Shown one piece after another: positions 31,934 to 40,640 of a DNA stretch of 64,000 nt. This stretch comes from an uncultured Poribacteria bacterium. GTDB taxonomy: Bacteria; Poribacteria; WGA-4E; WGA-3G. The stretch lies in the NCBI GenBank assembly GCA_958295855.1, contig OY282383.1:812481-876480 (forward strand), in the 5' to 3' direction. Both the position numbers and the translations under genes were made by a program. Below the pieces are notes generated by a model. It was not told the origin of the DNA and did no database searches. It saw only the letters and a program-made list of their open reading frames with translations. The first letter of the stretch is position 1. Each line of letters begins with the position of its first letter.

Positions 31934-33736
31934 TTATCTCTTTAAAATCTGTTTTAGCCCTTCTTGATAGTTAAGGTTTTCGGGTTCAAGTTCAACTGCT
32001 TTTCGGATAGCTGTCTCAGCTTGTAGATAATCGCCTTGGCGAAAGGCAATTAAAGCGAGCGTGTTGTAATAACTCGCAACGTTTGGATGCAATCGAATCG
32101 CGGTTTGTGCATAGTTTGCCGCAGCCGCTAGTTTCGCGAGACGCTTGTCGCGCGTTTTGTCCCGGCTGGCAAGCTTCGCACTCAGCTGAGCAAGGGCGTG
32201 AAATGCTTTCGGCAGGCCAGAACTCAGATAAGTCGATTCTGCAGCGTTGAAGTTCCCCTGCGCCGCGTGAAGTTCACCAATAAGATAGTACGTTTCGGCG
32301 AGAAACGACGGTTCAGAGGCGACTTCGGCGCGCTCTGCAGGCTGTGCTTGCAAGCGACGCGCTACATCAACCGCCTTTTCAAGGGCCGACAATGCTAACG
32401 CGATTTGCCCTTGATGTGCATAGCACAACCCTAAGTTGTGATACACCTCAGCAGTGCCACGATTCAGTGCAAGCACCGCCTGATAGGCCTCAACTGCTTC
32501 TGAATAACGCTTTTGATTCAGCAGAATTATACCAATTTTTAGGTGTGCTTCTAAAAATTGGGGTTCTAACGCGACCGCGTGTCGGTAATATTCTATCGCG
32601 GGTTCTACCTTATTCTGCATGAAATGTGCCAAGCCGAGTCCGGCATAAGCCTTTGCGAAGTTCGGTTGAAGTTTCAACGCCTTCTGTTGCGCAACAATCG
32701 CTTCCGAGTACCGCCCAAGCATCGTATAGGCAATACCCATCCCGTTATAAGCGGGCACCAGTTGTGCATCCATTCCGAGGGCTTTCTGGTATTCCCAGAC
32801 GGCTTTCTCATAGCGTCCGTTTTTGAGGTAAAGCCTGCCGATGTTGGCGAGAATCTGGGCGCGTTCATCTGTATCTTGCGTCCGCTGCAATGCCCCCCGC
32901 AACTGGTGCAGGGGAGTCAGTGTCGCTTTCCGTTTCTCAAACAGTGCCATCTGCTCGCGCGCCGCTGCTGTATCTCCAGCGCGAGCATACGCTTGGGCAA
33001 GATTATAGCGCACCTCAACTAGCGTTGCATCGTGCGCAGCCGCTGTCCGATACGCCGTAATAGCGTCAGTCCACCGCTTTTCCTGCGCGTAGAGAAGCCC
33101 TAACTGATAATGCGCCGCTGCGAATGTCGGTGCAATAGCAATTGCCCGTTGTTGATGTCGCTTCGCTGCTGCGCGTTCCCCGCGCTTGCTGTAGACATTC
33201 CCGAGTTGATGATGAACCATCTCATCGTTCGCATCCAACGCAACTGCTACTTTGTAAGAGTCGAGTGCCGCCGCGTAACGATGCATGTTCGCGTAAGCAC
33301 TTCCTAGAGCCGCATGGCTATGTGCCCGCTCGGGTGCATACGCAATCGCACGCTGGTATGCCGCTATGGCATCCTCAAATTTTTCAAGCCCGGTATATGC
33401 CAACCCCAAACCGTAGTAAGCCTCCGGTACATCTGAATGGGGTTCAATACTCGTGCCTCCTGGAAGTGTGTCCGCTTCCACCGTCGCGATTACCTGACGA
33501 TACTCGGCAACCGCTTCTGCGTAAGCCTCTATTCGGAGATATAACTTCGCGAGCTGCAGCCGTATCTCAACCTGAGTCGCATCCGCAGTGAGTTGTGCCT
33601 TATAGGCACGAATCTGTGCTGCGATGTCTGCAGCATCTGTTTCTTGGCAGAATGAGTCCGGAACCTGCCAGAGAGTCAGGTGGCAGCCCACAAGGGCCAC
33701 CACCGCAACAGTGTAATAGGAGAGTTTCTGTACCAC
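31934..33736 (-). CDS. secreted TPR-repeat protein
   Basis: 600 residues starting with GTG 33736. A signal sequence or N-terminal anchor (YYTVAVVALVGCHLTLWQV) is followed by about 13-14 tetratricopeptide repeats across residues 35-595, e.g. PEAYYGLGLAYTGLEKFEDAIAAYQRAI, AHSHAALGSAYANMHRYAAALDSYKVAV and AKAYAGLGLAHFMQNKVEPAIEYYRHAV. TPR arrays are protein-binding scaffolds; an export signal places this one in the periplasm or at the envelope. The Cys18 in the hydrophobic stretch (ALVGC) fits a lipobox, so it may be a lipoprotein. No enzymatic domain. Standalone in a minus-strand cluster behind the ubiD repeats. Confidence 0.88.
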   Translation of the reverse strand: MVQKLSYYTVAVVALVGCHLTLWQVPDSFCQETDAADIAAQIRAYKAQLTADATQVEIRLQLAKLYLRIEAYAEAVAEYRQVIATVEADTLPGGTSIEPHSDVPEAYYGLGLAYTGLEKFEDAIAAYQRAIAYAPERAHSHAALGSAYANMHRYAAALDSYKVAVALDANDEMVHHQLGNVYSKRGERAAAKRHQQRAIAIAPTFAAAHYQLGLLYAQEKRWTDAITAYRTAAAHDATLVEVRYNLAQAYARAGDTAAAREQMALFEKRKATLTPLHQLRGALQRTQDTDERAQILANIGRLYLKNGRYEKAVWEYQKALGMDAQLVPAYNGMGIAYTMLGRYSEAIVAQQKALKLQPNFAKAYAGLGLAHFMQNKVEPAIEYYRHAVALEPQFLEAHLKIGIILLNQKRYSEAVEAYQAVLALNRGTAEVYHNLGLCYAHQGQIALALSALEKAVDVARRLQAQPAERAEVASEPSFLAETYYLIGELHAAQGNFNAAESTYLSSGLPKAFHALAQLSAKLASRDKTRDKRLAKLAAAANYAQTAIRLHPNVASYYNTLALIAFRQGDYLQAETAIRKAVELEPENLNYQEGLKQILKR

Positions 33737-33781
33737 GTGCTGCTGTCCCCACGGTAAAATAGAAACACTAATTACAGGTTA

Positions 33782-33848
33782 TCTCATAAACGTGTTGCAG
33801 GGGAAACCGAGGCACGGGGCCCCGGTCTAAACCCTGGTATTTATGAGA
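33782..33848 (-). terminator. large hairpin downstream of DUF1080-like gene
   Basis: TCTCATAAA (33782-33790) pairs with TTTATGAGA (33840-33848). The interior holds a nested ACCG...GGGGCCCCGGT palindrome. It lies just beyond the 3' end of the gene at 33855. Confidence 0.5.
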
Positions 33849-33854
33849 CAAGTT

Positions 33855-34538
33855 TTAAAAACGTTGTTTGAGGTGCCCCCATGTGGTAGCCAATTTATCC
33901 TGTGCTTCCACCGGCGTAAGCCCCCCGGGAATAGCCTCCCCAGAGACCTTGAAGTCATCAAAACTCGCTGCAGTTTCCCAAGCCCAGACTCCGGCTTGCC
34001 CGGCAGGATACCCTTCACCGGTTTCATCGGTGAGTTCCCCCTGCATTTCGCCGTTAATCCAGAGTGTCATTGAGGGATTATCCTCCCGGTCCACAACGGT
34101 TATCTTCATGTCAAACCACTCACCGTTTGTGATAGTGACGTTAGCCCCTGGAAGTTCGCCAATCTTATCGCGAGCGTTCCACGCGCCAGTCTTATGTCTC
34201 CAGAATTCCGTCTTGTTATCCGGTACGTTGAGATAATAGACATAGTATTCCATCTCACTTTGCGCCCGAGCGACGATACCCGCCCAGTTTCCCTCATCAA
34301 TCCGAACTTTTGCCTCAATCGTGTAATCATTCCACGCAGCATCACCCACAAGCGAGTGCTCGGCCCTGCCGCCCTTAACGAGTTTATAAGTGCCATCTTC
34401 GACACTCCAGGCACCGTTAGCAGGTGTCCACTCGTCCGCCTCGGCATCAAATGACCAGGTTTGTTCGCCCGCAAAAGCGAGGGAGACTATAGATACCAGA
34501 AGACAACAACTTGCAACAACTGAAAATACATATTTCAT
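33855..34538 (-). CDS. secreted DUF1080-like protein with TWG tail motif
   Basis: 227 residues with a strong AGGAGAAGGATA ribosome-binding site. Signal peptide MKYVFSVVASCCLLVSIVSLAFA, then a jelly-roll of the 3-keto-disaccharide hydrolase (DUF1080)/concanavalin type: DEWTPANGAWSVEDGTYKL, DYTIEAKVRIDEGNWAGIVARAQ, YYVYYLNVPDNKTEFWRH and AGVWAWETAASFDDFKV. The end, TPVEAQDKLATTWGHLK plus QRF, is the tail shared with the LamG proteins. Tandem paralogue of 34671. Likely binds or acts on polysaccharide outside the cell; an enzymatic role is uncertain because I cannot identify catalytic residues. Confidence 0.8.
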   Translation of the reverse strand: MKYVFSVVASCCLLVSIVSLAFAGEQTWSFDAEADEWTPANGAWSVEDGTYKLVKGGRAEHSLVGDAAWNDYTIEAKVRIDEGNWAGIVARAQSEMEYYVYYLNVPDNKTEFWRHKTGAWNARDKIGELPGANVTITNGEWFDMKITVVDREDNPSMTLWINGEMQGELTDETGEGYPAGQAGVWAWETAASFDDFKVSGEAIPGGLTPVEAQDKLATTWGHLKQRF

Positions 34539-34592
34539 TATCCTTCTCCTATAATAATATTAGGGGAATCCACATCCCCTCTGTAAATTGTT

Positions 34593-34654
34593 ACCTCAGA
34601 AGTTTTCGACACCACTTTCAAGGAGATGAAATCTGTGCAGAAAACTCCTGAGGT
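34593..34654 (-). terminator. 15-bp hairpin between the tandem paralogues
   Basis: ACCTCAG-A-AGTTTTC (34593-34607) pairs with GAAAACT-C-CTGAGGT (34640-34654), one mismatch, 32-nt loop. It lies 17 nt beyond the 3' end of the 34671 gene. Confidence 0.5.
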
Positions 34655-34670
34655 TAAACCATGCAAAAAA

Positions 34671-35354
34671 TTAATGAACCCACTTGAGATGACCCCATGT
34701 CGTTGCCAGCTTTTGTCTCGGGTCAACAGCAAGGGTATCCTTGACGTTATCACCAGTAATAGTGACATCGTCGAAACTCGCTTCGGTTTCCCATGCCCAC
34801 ACACCGATTTTACCGGTTTTGTAGGTATCATCTTTATGCTCACCTTGAAGTTTACCATTGAGGTGCAGCTCAAAGGTGTCGCCATCAACGACTACTTTCA
34901 TATCCACCCAGTCGCCGTTCTTTATATTCACATTTCCAACAGCAGGAATTTGCCCGAGATTGTTACGGGTATTCCAGGCACCTTCTGTGTGTCGCCAGAG
35001 TTCTGTCTTGTTATCGGGCACGTTGAGGTAGTAAACATAGTACTCCATCTCGCTTTGGGCGCGAAAAACCACACCCGCCCAATTGCCAGTATCTATGCGG
35101 ACTTTTGCTTTAACGGTATAGTCATCCCATTTCTCTTCGCCAACGAGAGAATGTTCCGCTTGCCCGCCTTTGTCAACGTGGTAGGTACCGCCTTTGAATT
35201 CCCATTTTCCGTTGGCAACCTCCCAGTCATCGTGCTTTTCCTCGAAGTCCCACAATTGCGTCCCCGCGGATAATGGCAAAGAAAGTGCCACCCCAAAAAG
35301 CACTATGAGACTCAAAACTGTCAACCTCGGTAAGGCTATAGCATTCATTTCCAT
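34671..35354 (-). CDS. secreted DUF1080-like protein with TWG tail motif (tandem paralogue)
   Basis: 227 residues from ATG 35354, chosen because GGAGGG lies 5 nt upstream; the frame is open to 35396 but without a better site. Signal peptide (LTVLSLIVLFGVALSLPLSAG), then the same jelly-roll as 33855: DDWEVANGKWEFKGGTYHV, DYTVKAKVRIDTGNWAGVVFRAQ, YYVYYLNVPDNKTELWRH and IGVWAWETEASFDDVTI. The C-terminus LAVDPRQKLATTWGHLK plus WVH carries the shared tail. The two tandem genes differ throughout yet keep identical DKLATTWG/QKLATTWG cores, evidence for a conserved tail function. Confidence 0.8.
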   Translation of the reverse strand: MEMNAIALPRLTVLSLIVLFGVALSLPLSAGTQLWDFEEKHDDWEVANGKWEFKGGTYHVDKGGQAEHSLVGEEKWDDYTVKAKVRIDTGNWAGVVFRAQSEMEYYVYYLNVPDNKTELWRHTEGAWNTRNNLGQIPAVGNVNIKNGDWVDMKVVVDGDTFELHLNGKLQGEHKDDTYKTGKIGVWAWETEASFDDVTITGDNVKDTLAVDPRQKLATTWGHLKWVH

Positions 35355-35651
35355 AGTATCCCTCCGTTTACGGTTAATTTCGTTAACATCATGCAAAATT
35401 ATGTCAACACTTCCTCCGCCACCATGTAGGCGGTAAAAACCTTCTTAATAGCATACCCTTAAATCGAAAAAAAGTCAAGATTAATAGACACTGAAAACAG
35501 AGGTATTCCGTTTTCGGTTTTCTGTCGTTCATAATGAGAGCCGTCGCGATTCGGAGAGCACTCCTCCCGCGAAGAACCCTCGCTCAGGAGATCGAGGCTA
35601 CAAGACAACTGAACGTCTCGGCACTGAAAACGAAACAGTGCTGAAAAATAC

Positions 35652-35680
35652 TTGCATTTGAGTCTGTTATCGTATATGCT
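35652..35680 (+). promoter_or_regulatory. promoter of the BMP transporter gene
   Basis: TTGCAT (35652-35657), 17-nt spacer, TATGCT (35675-35680). The TTG start of the gene is about 75 nt downstream. Confidence 0.5.
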
Positions 35681-35759
35681 AATCATGGTGACAGAGTTCC
35701 AAAAACGGGCAGCTCCGCTGCTGCCCTGTACTTCTACAAAGAAACATGGAGAAATTATC

Positions 35760-36737
35760 TTGAACATAAGAATTTGTATCACGATTTTTATTGCCTGCTT
35801 TGCCCTTATAAATATAGCACCGGCGGCAACGAAAATAGGGCTAATTTACGATGTCCGCGGGCGCGGTGATCTCTCGTTTTGTGATGCCGCGTACGCCGGC
35901 GCGAAAAAAGCCACTGATGAGTGGGGGCTTAAACTCACAGAGGTTAATCCTGGACAGAGTGCTGACACCGAATTAGCATTGCGACGGCTCGCCAAACTCA
36001 AATACGATCTCATCATCGGGGTTGGATTCCTTTTTCGAGAACCGATAAGCCGGGTGGCAGCCGACTTTCCCGATGTCAAGTTTGCGCTTATTGATGCGGT
36101 AGTAGATGCACCGAACGTCGCGTCGCTCACCTACCGCGCCCACGAAGGGACGTTCCTCGCAGGTGTCATGGCGGCGCTGAAAACCAAAACAAAGCAGATC
36201 GGCTTTATCGGGGGAATGAAGGTTCCACTCGTAGAAGCATTTGAAATCGGTTACGCCGCTGGAATCCAAGCAACAAACCCGGACATCGAACTTCTTGTCG
36301 ATTATGTCGGTGTCACACCGCAAGCCTTTGATGATCCAGCGAAGGGAAAAGAGCTTGCCCTCGCCCAGTATCACAAAGGTGTGGACATTATTCTCGCTGC
36401 AGCCGGAGCCAGCGGCTTGGGGGTGCTTGAAGCCGCAAAATCCATGCAAAAATTAATCATTTGGGTCGATTCCAACGGCAATCACCTGATTCCCGGGCAA
36501 GTCCTCACCAGCCTCATCAAGGGCGTAGAAATCTCGATTTATGAAACCATACAGCGTGTGCATGAGGAAAGTTTCACCGGTGGTTTAAAAGATTACGGTT
36601 TGAAAAACGGCGGCGTTGAATACATTATTGATGAAAACAACCGAGAACTTTTCTCCGATGAGATTTTAAAAAAGGTGCAGGAATTTAAGGAGAAAATTAT
36701 CGCGGGGGATATCGTCGTCCCGCACGAACGCGAATAG
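35760..36737 (+). CDS. BMP-family ABC transporter substrate-binding protein
   Basis: 325 residues, starting at TTG 35760 with GGAG (35748-35751) 8 nt upstream; earlier in-frame codons lie inside the promoter. N-terminal export signal with ITIFIAC, a possible but non-consensus lipobox, then a BmpA/PnrA-like periplasmic fold that binds purine nucleosides or related ligands: KIGLIYDVRGRGDLSFCDAAYAGAKKA, DLIIGVGFLFREPI, PDVKFALID and KQIGFIGGMKVPLVEAFEIGYAAG. Full length. The ABC ATPase at 36922 is the partner. No permease genes follow, although BMP systems normally have two. A hairpin between the two genes may favour the binding protein. Confidence 0.9.
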   Translation: MNIRICITIFIACFALINIAPAATKIGLIYDVRGRGDLSFCDAAYAGAKKATDEWGLKLTEVNPGQSADTELALRRLAKLKYDLIIGVGFLFREPISRVAADFPDVKFALIDAVVDAPNVASLTYRAHEGTFLAGVMAALKTKTKQIGFIGGMKVPLVEAFEIGYAAGIQATNPDIELLVDYVGVTPQAFDDPAKGKELALAQYHKGVDIILAAAGASGLGVLEAAKSMQKLIIWVDSNGNHLIPGQVLTSLIKGVEISIYETIQRVHEESFTGGLKDYGLKNGGVEYIIDENNRELFSDEILKKVQEFKEKIIAGDIVVPHERE

Positions 36738-36793
36738 AGCTGTCTTTGTACGGGCGGGGCCACAGTGCTTGCCCGTTGCCAGTATATTTTCAG

Positions 36794-36857
36794 GAAGGCA
36801 GGAAGGAAAGGATGGGTGGAAAGGAAGGAAACCGGCCCTTCCACGCTTCCTGCCTTC
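36794..36857 (+). promoter_or_regulatory. intercistronic hairpin, possible attenuator
   Basis: GAAGGCAGGAAG (36794-36805) pairs with CTTCCTGCCTTC (36846-36857), a 12-bp perfect stem with a purine-rich 40-nt loop. It sits between the binding-protein and ATPase genes, a typical position for mRNA stabilisation or attenuation. Confidence 0.45.
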
Positions 36858-36921
36858 TAGTCTGCCGCTCCTTATGTTGCCTTCAAAAATAAGCCTTAAT
36901 ACTTAAAATTGCTTAGCAACA

Positions 36922-38466
36922 ATGACACACACCCCAATTATCCAGATGCGCGGCATCAGCAAGCGGTTTGGACAAGTACAGGCGAACATCGCCGTCGATT
37001 TTACACTACACCGCGGTGAAATCCACGCTATCGTTGGCGAAAACGGCGCAGGCAAATCCACATTGATGAAGATTCTCTACGGGCTTTATCAACCCGATGA
37101 AGGGGACATCTACGTTGATGGGCAACCTGTGGCTATCTCCTCTCCGAGACGTGCGATGCGCCTCGGCTTGGGAATGATACAGCAGCACTTCACGCTCATC
37201 CCTGTGTTCACAGCCCTTCAGAATATTGTGCTTGCGAAAGAGCCTCGCAAATTTAAAACCTTCCTCGATGATGAAAAGGCAGAAGCAGAAATCACGGTAC
37301 TCGCTGAACAACTTGGGTTTGATGTGCCACTGAACACGCCTGTCTCCGCTCTGCCGATTGGCGCGCAACAACATACCGAGATTCTGAAAGTCCTCTACCA
37401 CGGGGCAGACATCCTGATTATGGATGAACCCACAGCGATGCTTGCGCCCCAAGAAATCGAAGGGCTGTTTAAATGCATGCGCGGTCTCAAGGAAGAAGGC
37501 AGAAGCCTCATCATTATCACACACAAACTTGATGAAGTCATGGCGATAGCCGATACCGTCACGGTGATGCGGCGCGGCAAAGCTGTCACCGCCTGTCCTA
37601 CAGCCGAAACTGACTCCAACCAACTCGCTGAACTCATGCTTGGAGAGCCGATTATGCCAACCCCTCCTCCGGTAGGCTCGGTTTCCAACCGCGCTACGCA
37701 GAACAGGCCCAAAAACGCTAACCCTGTGCTCCACATGGAAGATGTAACCTTAACTGCTGAAACCGGCAAAAGGCCCCTTGACGACATTAACCTCTCGGTG
37801 TTCCCTGGCGAAATCGTTGGGATAGCCGGCATAGAAGGGAACGGGCAGACAGAACTCGTTGAGGTGCTGACCGGATTGCGGCAGATTCAGAGCGGCACAA
37901 TCACTTTAGACAGCGAATCCGTCGGCAATTGCACAACAGCAGAACTCCGGGAAAAACATATCGCGCATCTACCTGCCGATAGACACCGCCACGGAATCAG
38001 TCTAAATAGCCGGATTGATGAAAACTTCATCATCGGACAGCATAAACAGAAACGATTTTGTCGTAACGCCATGCTTCAACACGCATCCATCCAGCGATTT
38101 GCTATGAACGCATTGGATAAATATCAAATTCAGGCTGGAGACATCGCGCATCCAATTAAAACGCTCTCCGGTGGGAATCAGCAGAAGGTGGTTGTTGCCC
38201 GTGAATTAGCCGGAGCTCCTGTGTTGATCATTGCGGCACATCCCACGCGCGGGTTAGACATTCATGCGGCGAAATTTGTTCATACGCGCCTCATTCAGGC
38301 GCGCAACCGTGGAAAAGCGGTCTTACTGGTCTCCTCCGAGCTGGATGAACTTCTCCACCTCAGCGATAGAATTGCGGTGATGTATGAAGGCAAAATTGCC
38401 GGTATTGTCAAACCAGAGGAGACAAATCAGCAGGAACTGGGGGCCTTCATGCTAGGCCTAAATTAG
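36922..38466 (+). CDS. ABC transporter ATPase, two NBDs (nucleoside/sugar type)
   Basis: 514-residue cytosolic ATPase of the RbsA/YufO arrangement. NBD1 (about 1-245) has Walker A GENGAGKSTLMKILYG, Q-loop IQQHFTLIP, Walker B ILIMDEPTAML, and the degenerate signature ALPIGAQQH. NBD2 (about 270-510) has a degenerate Walker A IAGIEGNGQTELVEVL, the good signature TLSGGNQQKVVVARELA and ILIIAAHPTRGLD. Lopsided sites like this are usual in the subfamily. The linker between NBDs (about 250-270: PTPPPVGSVSNRATQ) is encoded by a GGTTTCCAACC-type repeat at 37671-37697. It energises uptake with the BMP protein; permeases are missing here. Confidence 0.92.
   Translation: MTHTPIIQMRGISKRFGQVQANIAVDFTLHRGEIHAIVGENGAGKSTLMKILYGLYQPDEGDIYVDGQPVAISSPRRAMRLGLGMIQQHFTLIPVFTALQNIVLAKEPRKFKTFLDDEKAEAEITVLAEQLGFDVPLNTPVSALPIGAQQHTEILKVLYHGADILIMDEPTAMLAPQEIEGLFKCMRGLKEEGRSLIIITHKLDEVMAIADTVTVMRRGKAVTACPTAETDSNQLAELMLGEPIMPTPPPVGSVSNRATQNRPKNANPVLHMEDVTLTAETGKRPLDDINLSVFPGEIVGIAGIEGNGQTELVEVLTGLRQIQSGTITLDSESVGNCTTAELREKHIAHLPADRHRHGISLNSRIDENFIIGQHKQKRFCRNAMLQHASIQRFAMNALDKYQIQAGDIAHPIKTLSGGNQQKVVVARELAGAPVLIIAAHPTRGLDIHAAKFVHTRLIQARNRGKAVLLVSSELDELLHLSDRIAVMYEGKIAGIVKPEETNQQELGAFMLGLN
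37671..37697. repeat. GGTAGGC...GGTTTCCAACC repeat in ABC ATPase linker
   Basis: GGTAGGCTCGGTTTCCAACC then GCGCTAC, an imperfect palindrome similar to the hairpins at 12804 and 23548. It codes for the interdomain linker. Confidence 0.5.
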
Positions 38467-38558
38467 TACCGACTGAATGCCTCTGGCGGAAGTTCTATTT
38501 AAGTGGACAAAATGTCACAAACATGATATACTATACTATACAAGGGAGGAAATCAGGA

Positions 38559-38972
38559 ATGAAATCTATTTTATTTTTCTCTGTCGCATTTTTTGTGATT
38601 GCGTCGCCTGTTTTTGGTGAATTAACCCCTCAGGATCTTGATAAAATCCGTCTGATTGTCAAAGAGGAGATCTCCGCATCCGAGGCGCGGATGAGAGCGG
38701 AAATTGCTGCATCCGAGAAGCGGATGAAAGAGTACGTTGACATCAAATTTGAGAGCGTTAACATCAAATTTGATAGCATGGACGAACGGCTTATCTTAGT
38801 CGTAGGATTTGTATCTGCACTCATAATCCTCATTGTTGTCACTGTGGGTATCCCGCAGATGATCATGGCATGGCGAGGGAAAAATGAGCGGAGCCAAGAC
38901 AAAAAAATCGAAGAACTGTCGCGGGAAATAGAAGCACTGAAGCAACAACGCATTGTAGGTCCCTATGAATAA
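38559..38972 (+). CDS. small secreted/membrane coiled-coil protein
   Basis: 137 residues from ATG 38559, with GGGAGGA upstream and TATACT-like -10 sequences around 38529. Signal peptide (KSILFFSVAFFVIASPVFG), a predicted coiled coil (about 25-75: KEEISASEARMRAEIAASEKRMKEYV), one membrane helix (LILVVGFVSALIILIVVTVG), then a short charged C-terminal coil (KNERSQDKKIEELSREIEALKQQ). I do not recognise the family. The layout resembles the larger coiled-coil protein at 28795 (coil plus terminal membrane helix). Neighbours give no strong clue. Confidence 0.65.
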   Translation: MKSILFFSVAFFVIASPVFGELTPQDLDKIRLIVKEEISASEARMRAEIAASEKRMKEYVDIKFESVNIKFDSMDERLILVVGFVSALIILIVVTVGIPQMIMAWRGKNERSQDKKIEELSREIEALKQQRIVGPYE

Positions 38973-39047
38973 TGTAGGTTGGTTGAACAGAAAGTGAAAC
39001 CCAACTCGGCACTCGCCAGCAAAGGTAGCTCCTTTCAGGAGAAAAGA

Positions 39048-39890
39048 ATGATTATTGATTCCCATACACATGCATGGCCCCGATGGCCTTATCAACCGCC
39101 TGTCCCCGATGACGAAAGCCGGGGCAAAGTCGAACAACTCCTCCACGAAATGGATTTGCACAACGTCGACAAGGCGGTGCTTATCTGTGCCCGCATCGAC
39201 AGAAATCCTGAAAATAACGACTACGTCGCGCAGTGTGTAAAACGCTACCCTGAACGGCTAATTCAGTTCGCAGATGTGGATTGCTCATGGACAGAGACGT
39301 ACCACACGCCGGGCGCAGCCGAACGCCTAAAGGCCGCCGCAGAGATGTACGCCCTCAAAGGCTACACCCACTATCTCAGAGGTGATGACGATGGCGGTTG
39401 GTTCTTTTCAGACGAAGGACAACGCTTCTTTCAAACAACAGCAGAACTCGGTTTAATCGCCAGCATCGCCATGGGAAGCCATCAACACGGCGCACTTCAG
39501 CAGCTAGCAGCGCAATTTCCCACCGTTCCATTTCTGTGCCATCACATGGGTGGTGCGCGGGCAGGTGTAGAATACCCATACCCGCAACTCAAGCTAGTGC
39601 TTGATTCCGCAAACATGCCAAATATTCACATCAAGATGTCAGGCTTTGCCTACGTCTCCCAGGTCTCGTGGGATTATCCTTATTCGGATACGCATTGGAT
39701 TGTTCGCGCCCTATACGAACACTTCGGTCCCGGCCGCCTCTGCTGGGGTTCGGATTATCCGGTTGTCCGCAACTTTATGACGTATCAACACGCGCTTGAA
39801 GCGTTCCGCACCCACTGCACCTTTATTCCGGAGGCAGATAAGGCAGAAATTTTAGGACGAACACTCCAGCGTCTACTAAAGGAAGGGTAA
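39048..39890 (+). CDS. amidohydrolase 2 family protein
   Basis: 280 residues from ATG 39048 with CAGGAGAAAAGA upstream; an in-frame GTG/ATG region before it is less favoured. TIM-barrel metal hydrolase of the amidohydrolase_2 (PF04909-type) group, which includes decarboxylases and lactonases. The metal ligands are visible: DSHTHAWP near the N-terminus, LCHHMGG (His) in mid-chain, and CWGSDYPVVRN with the conserved Asp near the C-terminus. Full length. The substrate is unknown; the family often handles aromatic or dicarboxylic intermediates. The following gene starts 5 nt after its stop, so they are co-transcribed. Confidence 0.9.
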   Translation: MIIDSHTHAWPRWPYQPPVPDDESRGKVEQLLHEMDLHNVDKAVLICARIDRNPENNDYVAQCVKRYPERLIQFADVDCSWTETYHTPGAAERLKAAAEMYALKGYTHYLRGDDDGGWFFSDEGQRFFQTTAELGLIASIAMGSHQHGALQQLAAQFPTVPFLCHHMGGARAGVEYPYPQLKLVLDSANMPNIHIKMSGFAYVSQVSWDYPYSDTHWIVRALYEHFGPGRLCWGSDYPVVRNFMTYQHALEAFRTHCTFIPEADKAEILGRTLQRLLKEG

Positions 39891-39895
39891 CTCCA

Positions 39896-40384
39896 ATGAC
39901 TCGTTTAGGTTTAACGTTAATGTTTGTTGCATACACGATTATATCTGCTGGTGTTGCCTTCGCACAAGGCGCCCTAGGGATTCAGGCTGGCACCGTCCGC
40001 GGACAAATTACGGATACAACCCCAGCACAGAACCCCATTGAAGGCGTTCAAGTCAAGATTGTCAGTGCAGCCGGCGAAGAATTTACAGCAATAACCAATA
40101 GTAATGGCGATTACGAACGCTCCGGTATTCCCGCAGGCCGCTACTTCATCAGCATCTACAAAGAAGGCTACAGCGATCGGCTTGGCAAACCCGTTACCGT
40201 TGTTAATGGCGGAGACCACTTCGTCCCACTCAAAATGAGTAAAAAGGGCAATATCCTCACTTTTTTCCAAAACTTTGGATTTGTCTTCTGGGCATTGATG
40301 CTCTGCGCCATTACAGCGTTATTAATCTTCCTGTTTACGAAAAGAGGGATGAGAGAAAAATCGACAGCCAATGAGCATCGGTAG
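39896..40384 (+). CDS. membrane protein with CarboxypepD_reg-like domain
   Basis: 162 residues. Signal peptide (LGLTLMFVAYTIISAGVAFA), a single carboxypeptidase-regulatory-like Ig/beta-sandwich (about 32-112): GTVRGQITDTTPAQNPIEGVQVKIVSA, ITNSNGDYERSGIPAGRYFISIYKEGY and KPVTVVNG. A C-terminal membrane helix follows (FVFWALMLCAITALLIFLFT) with a positively charged tail. These domains usually stabilise or bind surface polymers. Starts 5 nt after the amidohydrolase stop. The combination with an amidohydrolase is not one I recognise. Confidence 0.78.
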   Translation: MTRLGLTLMFVAYTIISAGVAFAQGALGIQAGTVRGQITDTTPAQNPIEGVQVKIVSAAGEEFTAITNSNGDYERSGIPAGRYFISIYKEGYSDRLGKPVTVVNGGDHFVPLKMSKKGNILTFFQNFGFVFWALMLCAITALLIFLFTKRGMREKSTANEHR

Positions 40385-40495
40385 TGGTAGCGAATGGTAT
40401 TAACCGCAGCGGGCCGATATGTGCCACCAGCATAGCATGTAAATCCATCGCAAACCAACGAAACGCCGGAGGGAAAATCAGCGATTCAGAAAAAG

Positions 40496-40525
40496 TTGAC
40501 TTTTTAATAACATTCAGGGTATAAT
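40496..40525 (+). promoter_or_regulatory. promoter of DUF1326-like gene
   Basis: TTGACT (40496-40501), 18-nt spacer, TATAAT (40520-40525), about 110 nt upstream of the ATG. The leader has an AAAGTTGT...ACAACTTT hairpin. Confidence 0.6.
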
Positions 40526-40640
40526 TAGAAATTAAGCAGGCGTAGTATTATCATTGCGTCCAGTAAGGTGAATCTGAAAATAAAGTTGTGAGTGATTAGC
40601 GAACAACTTTCTTATTTCTGACATTCAGGGAGAAACCCAC

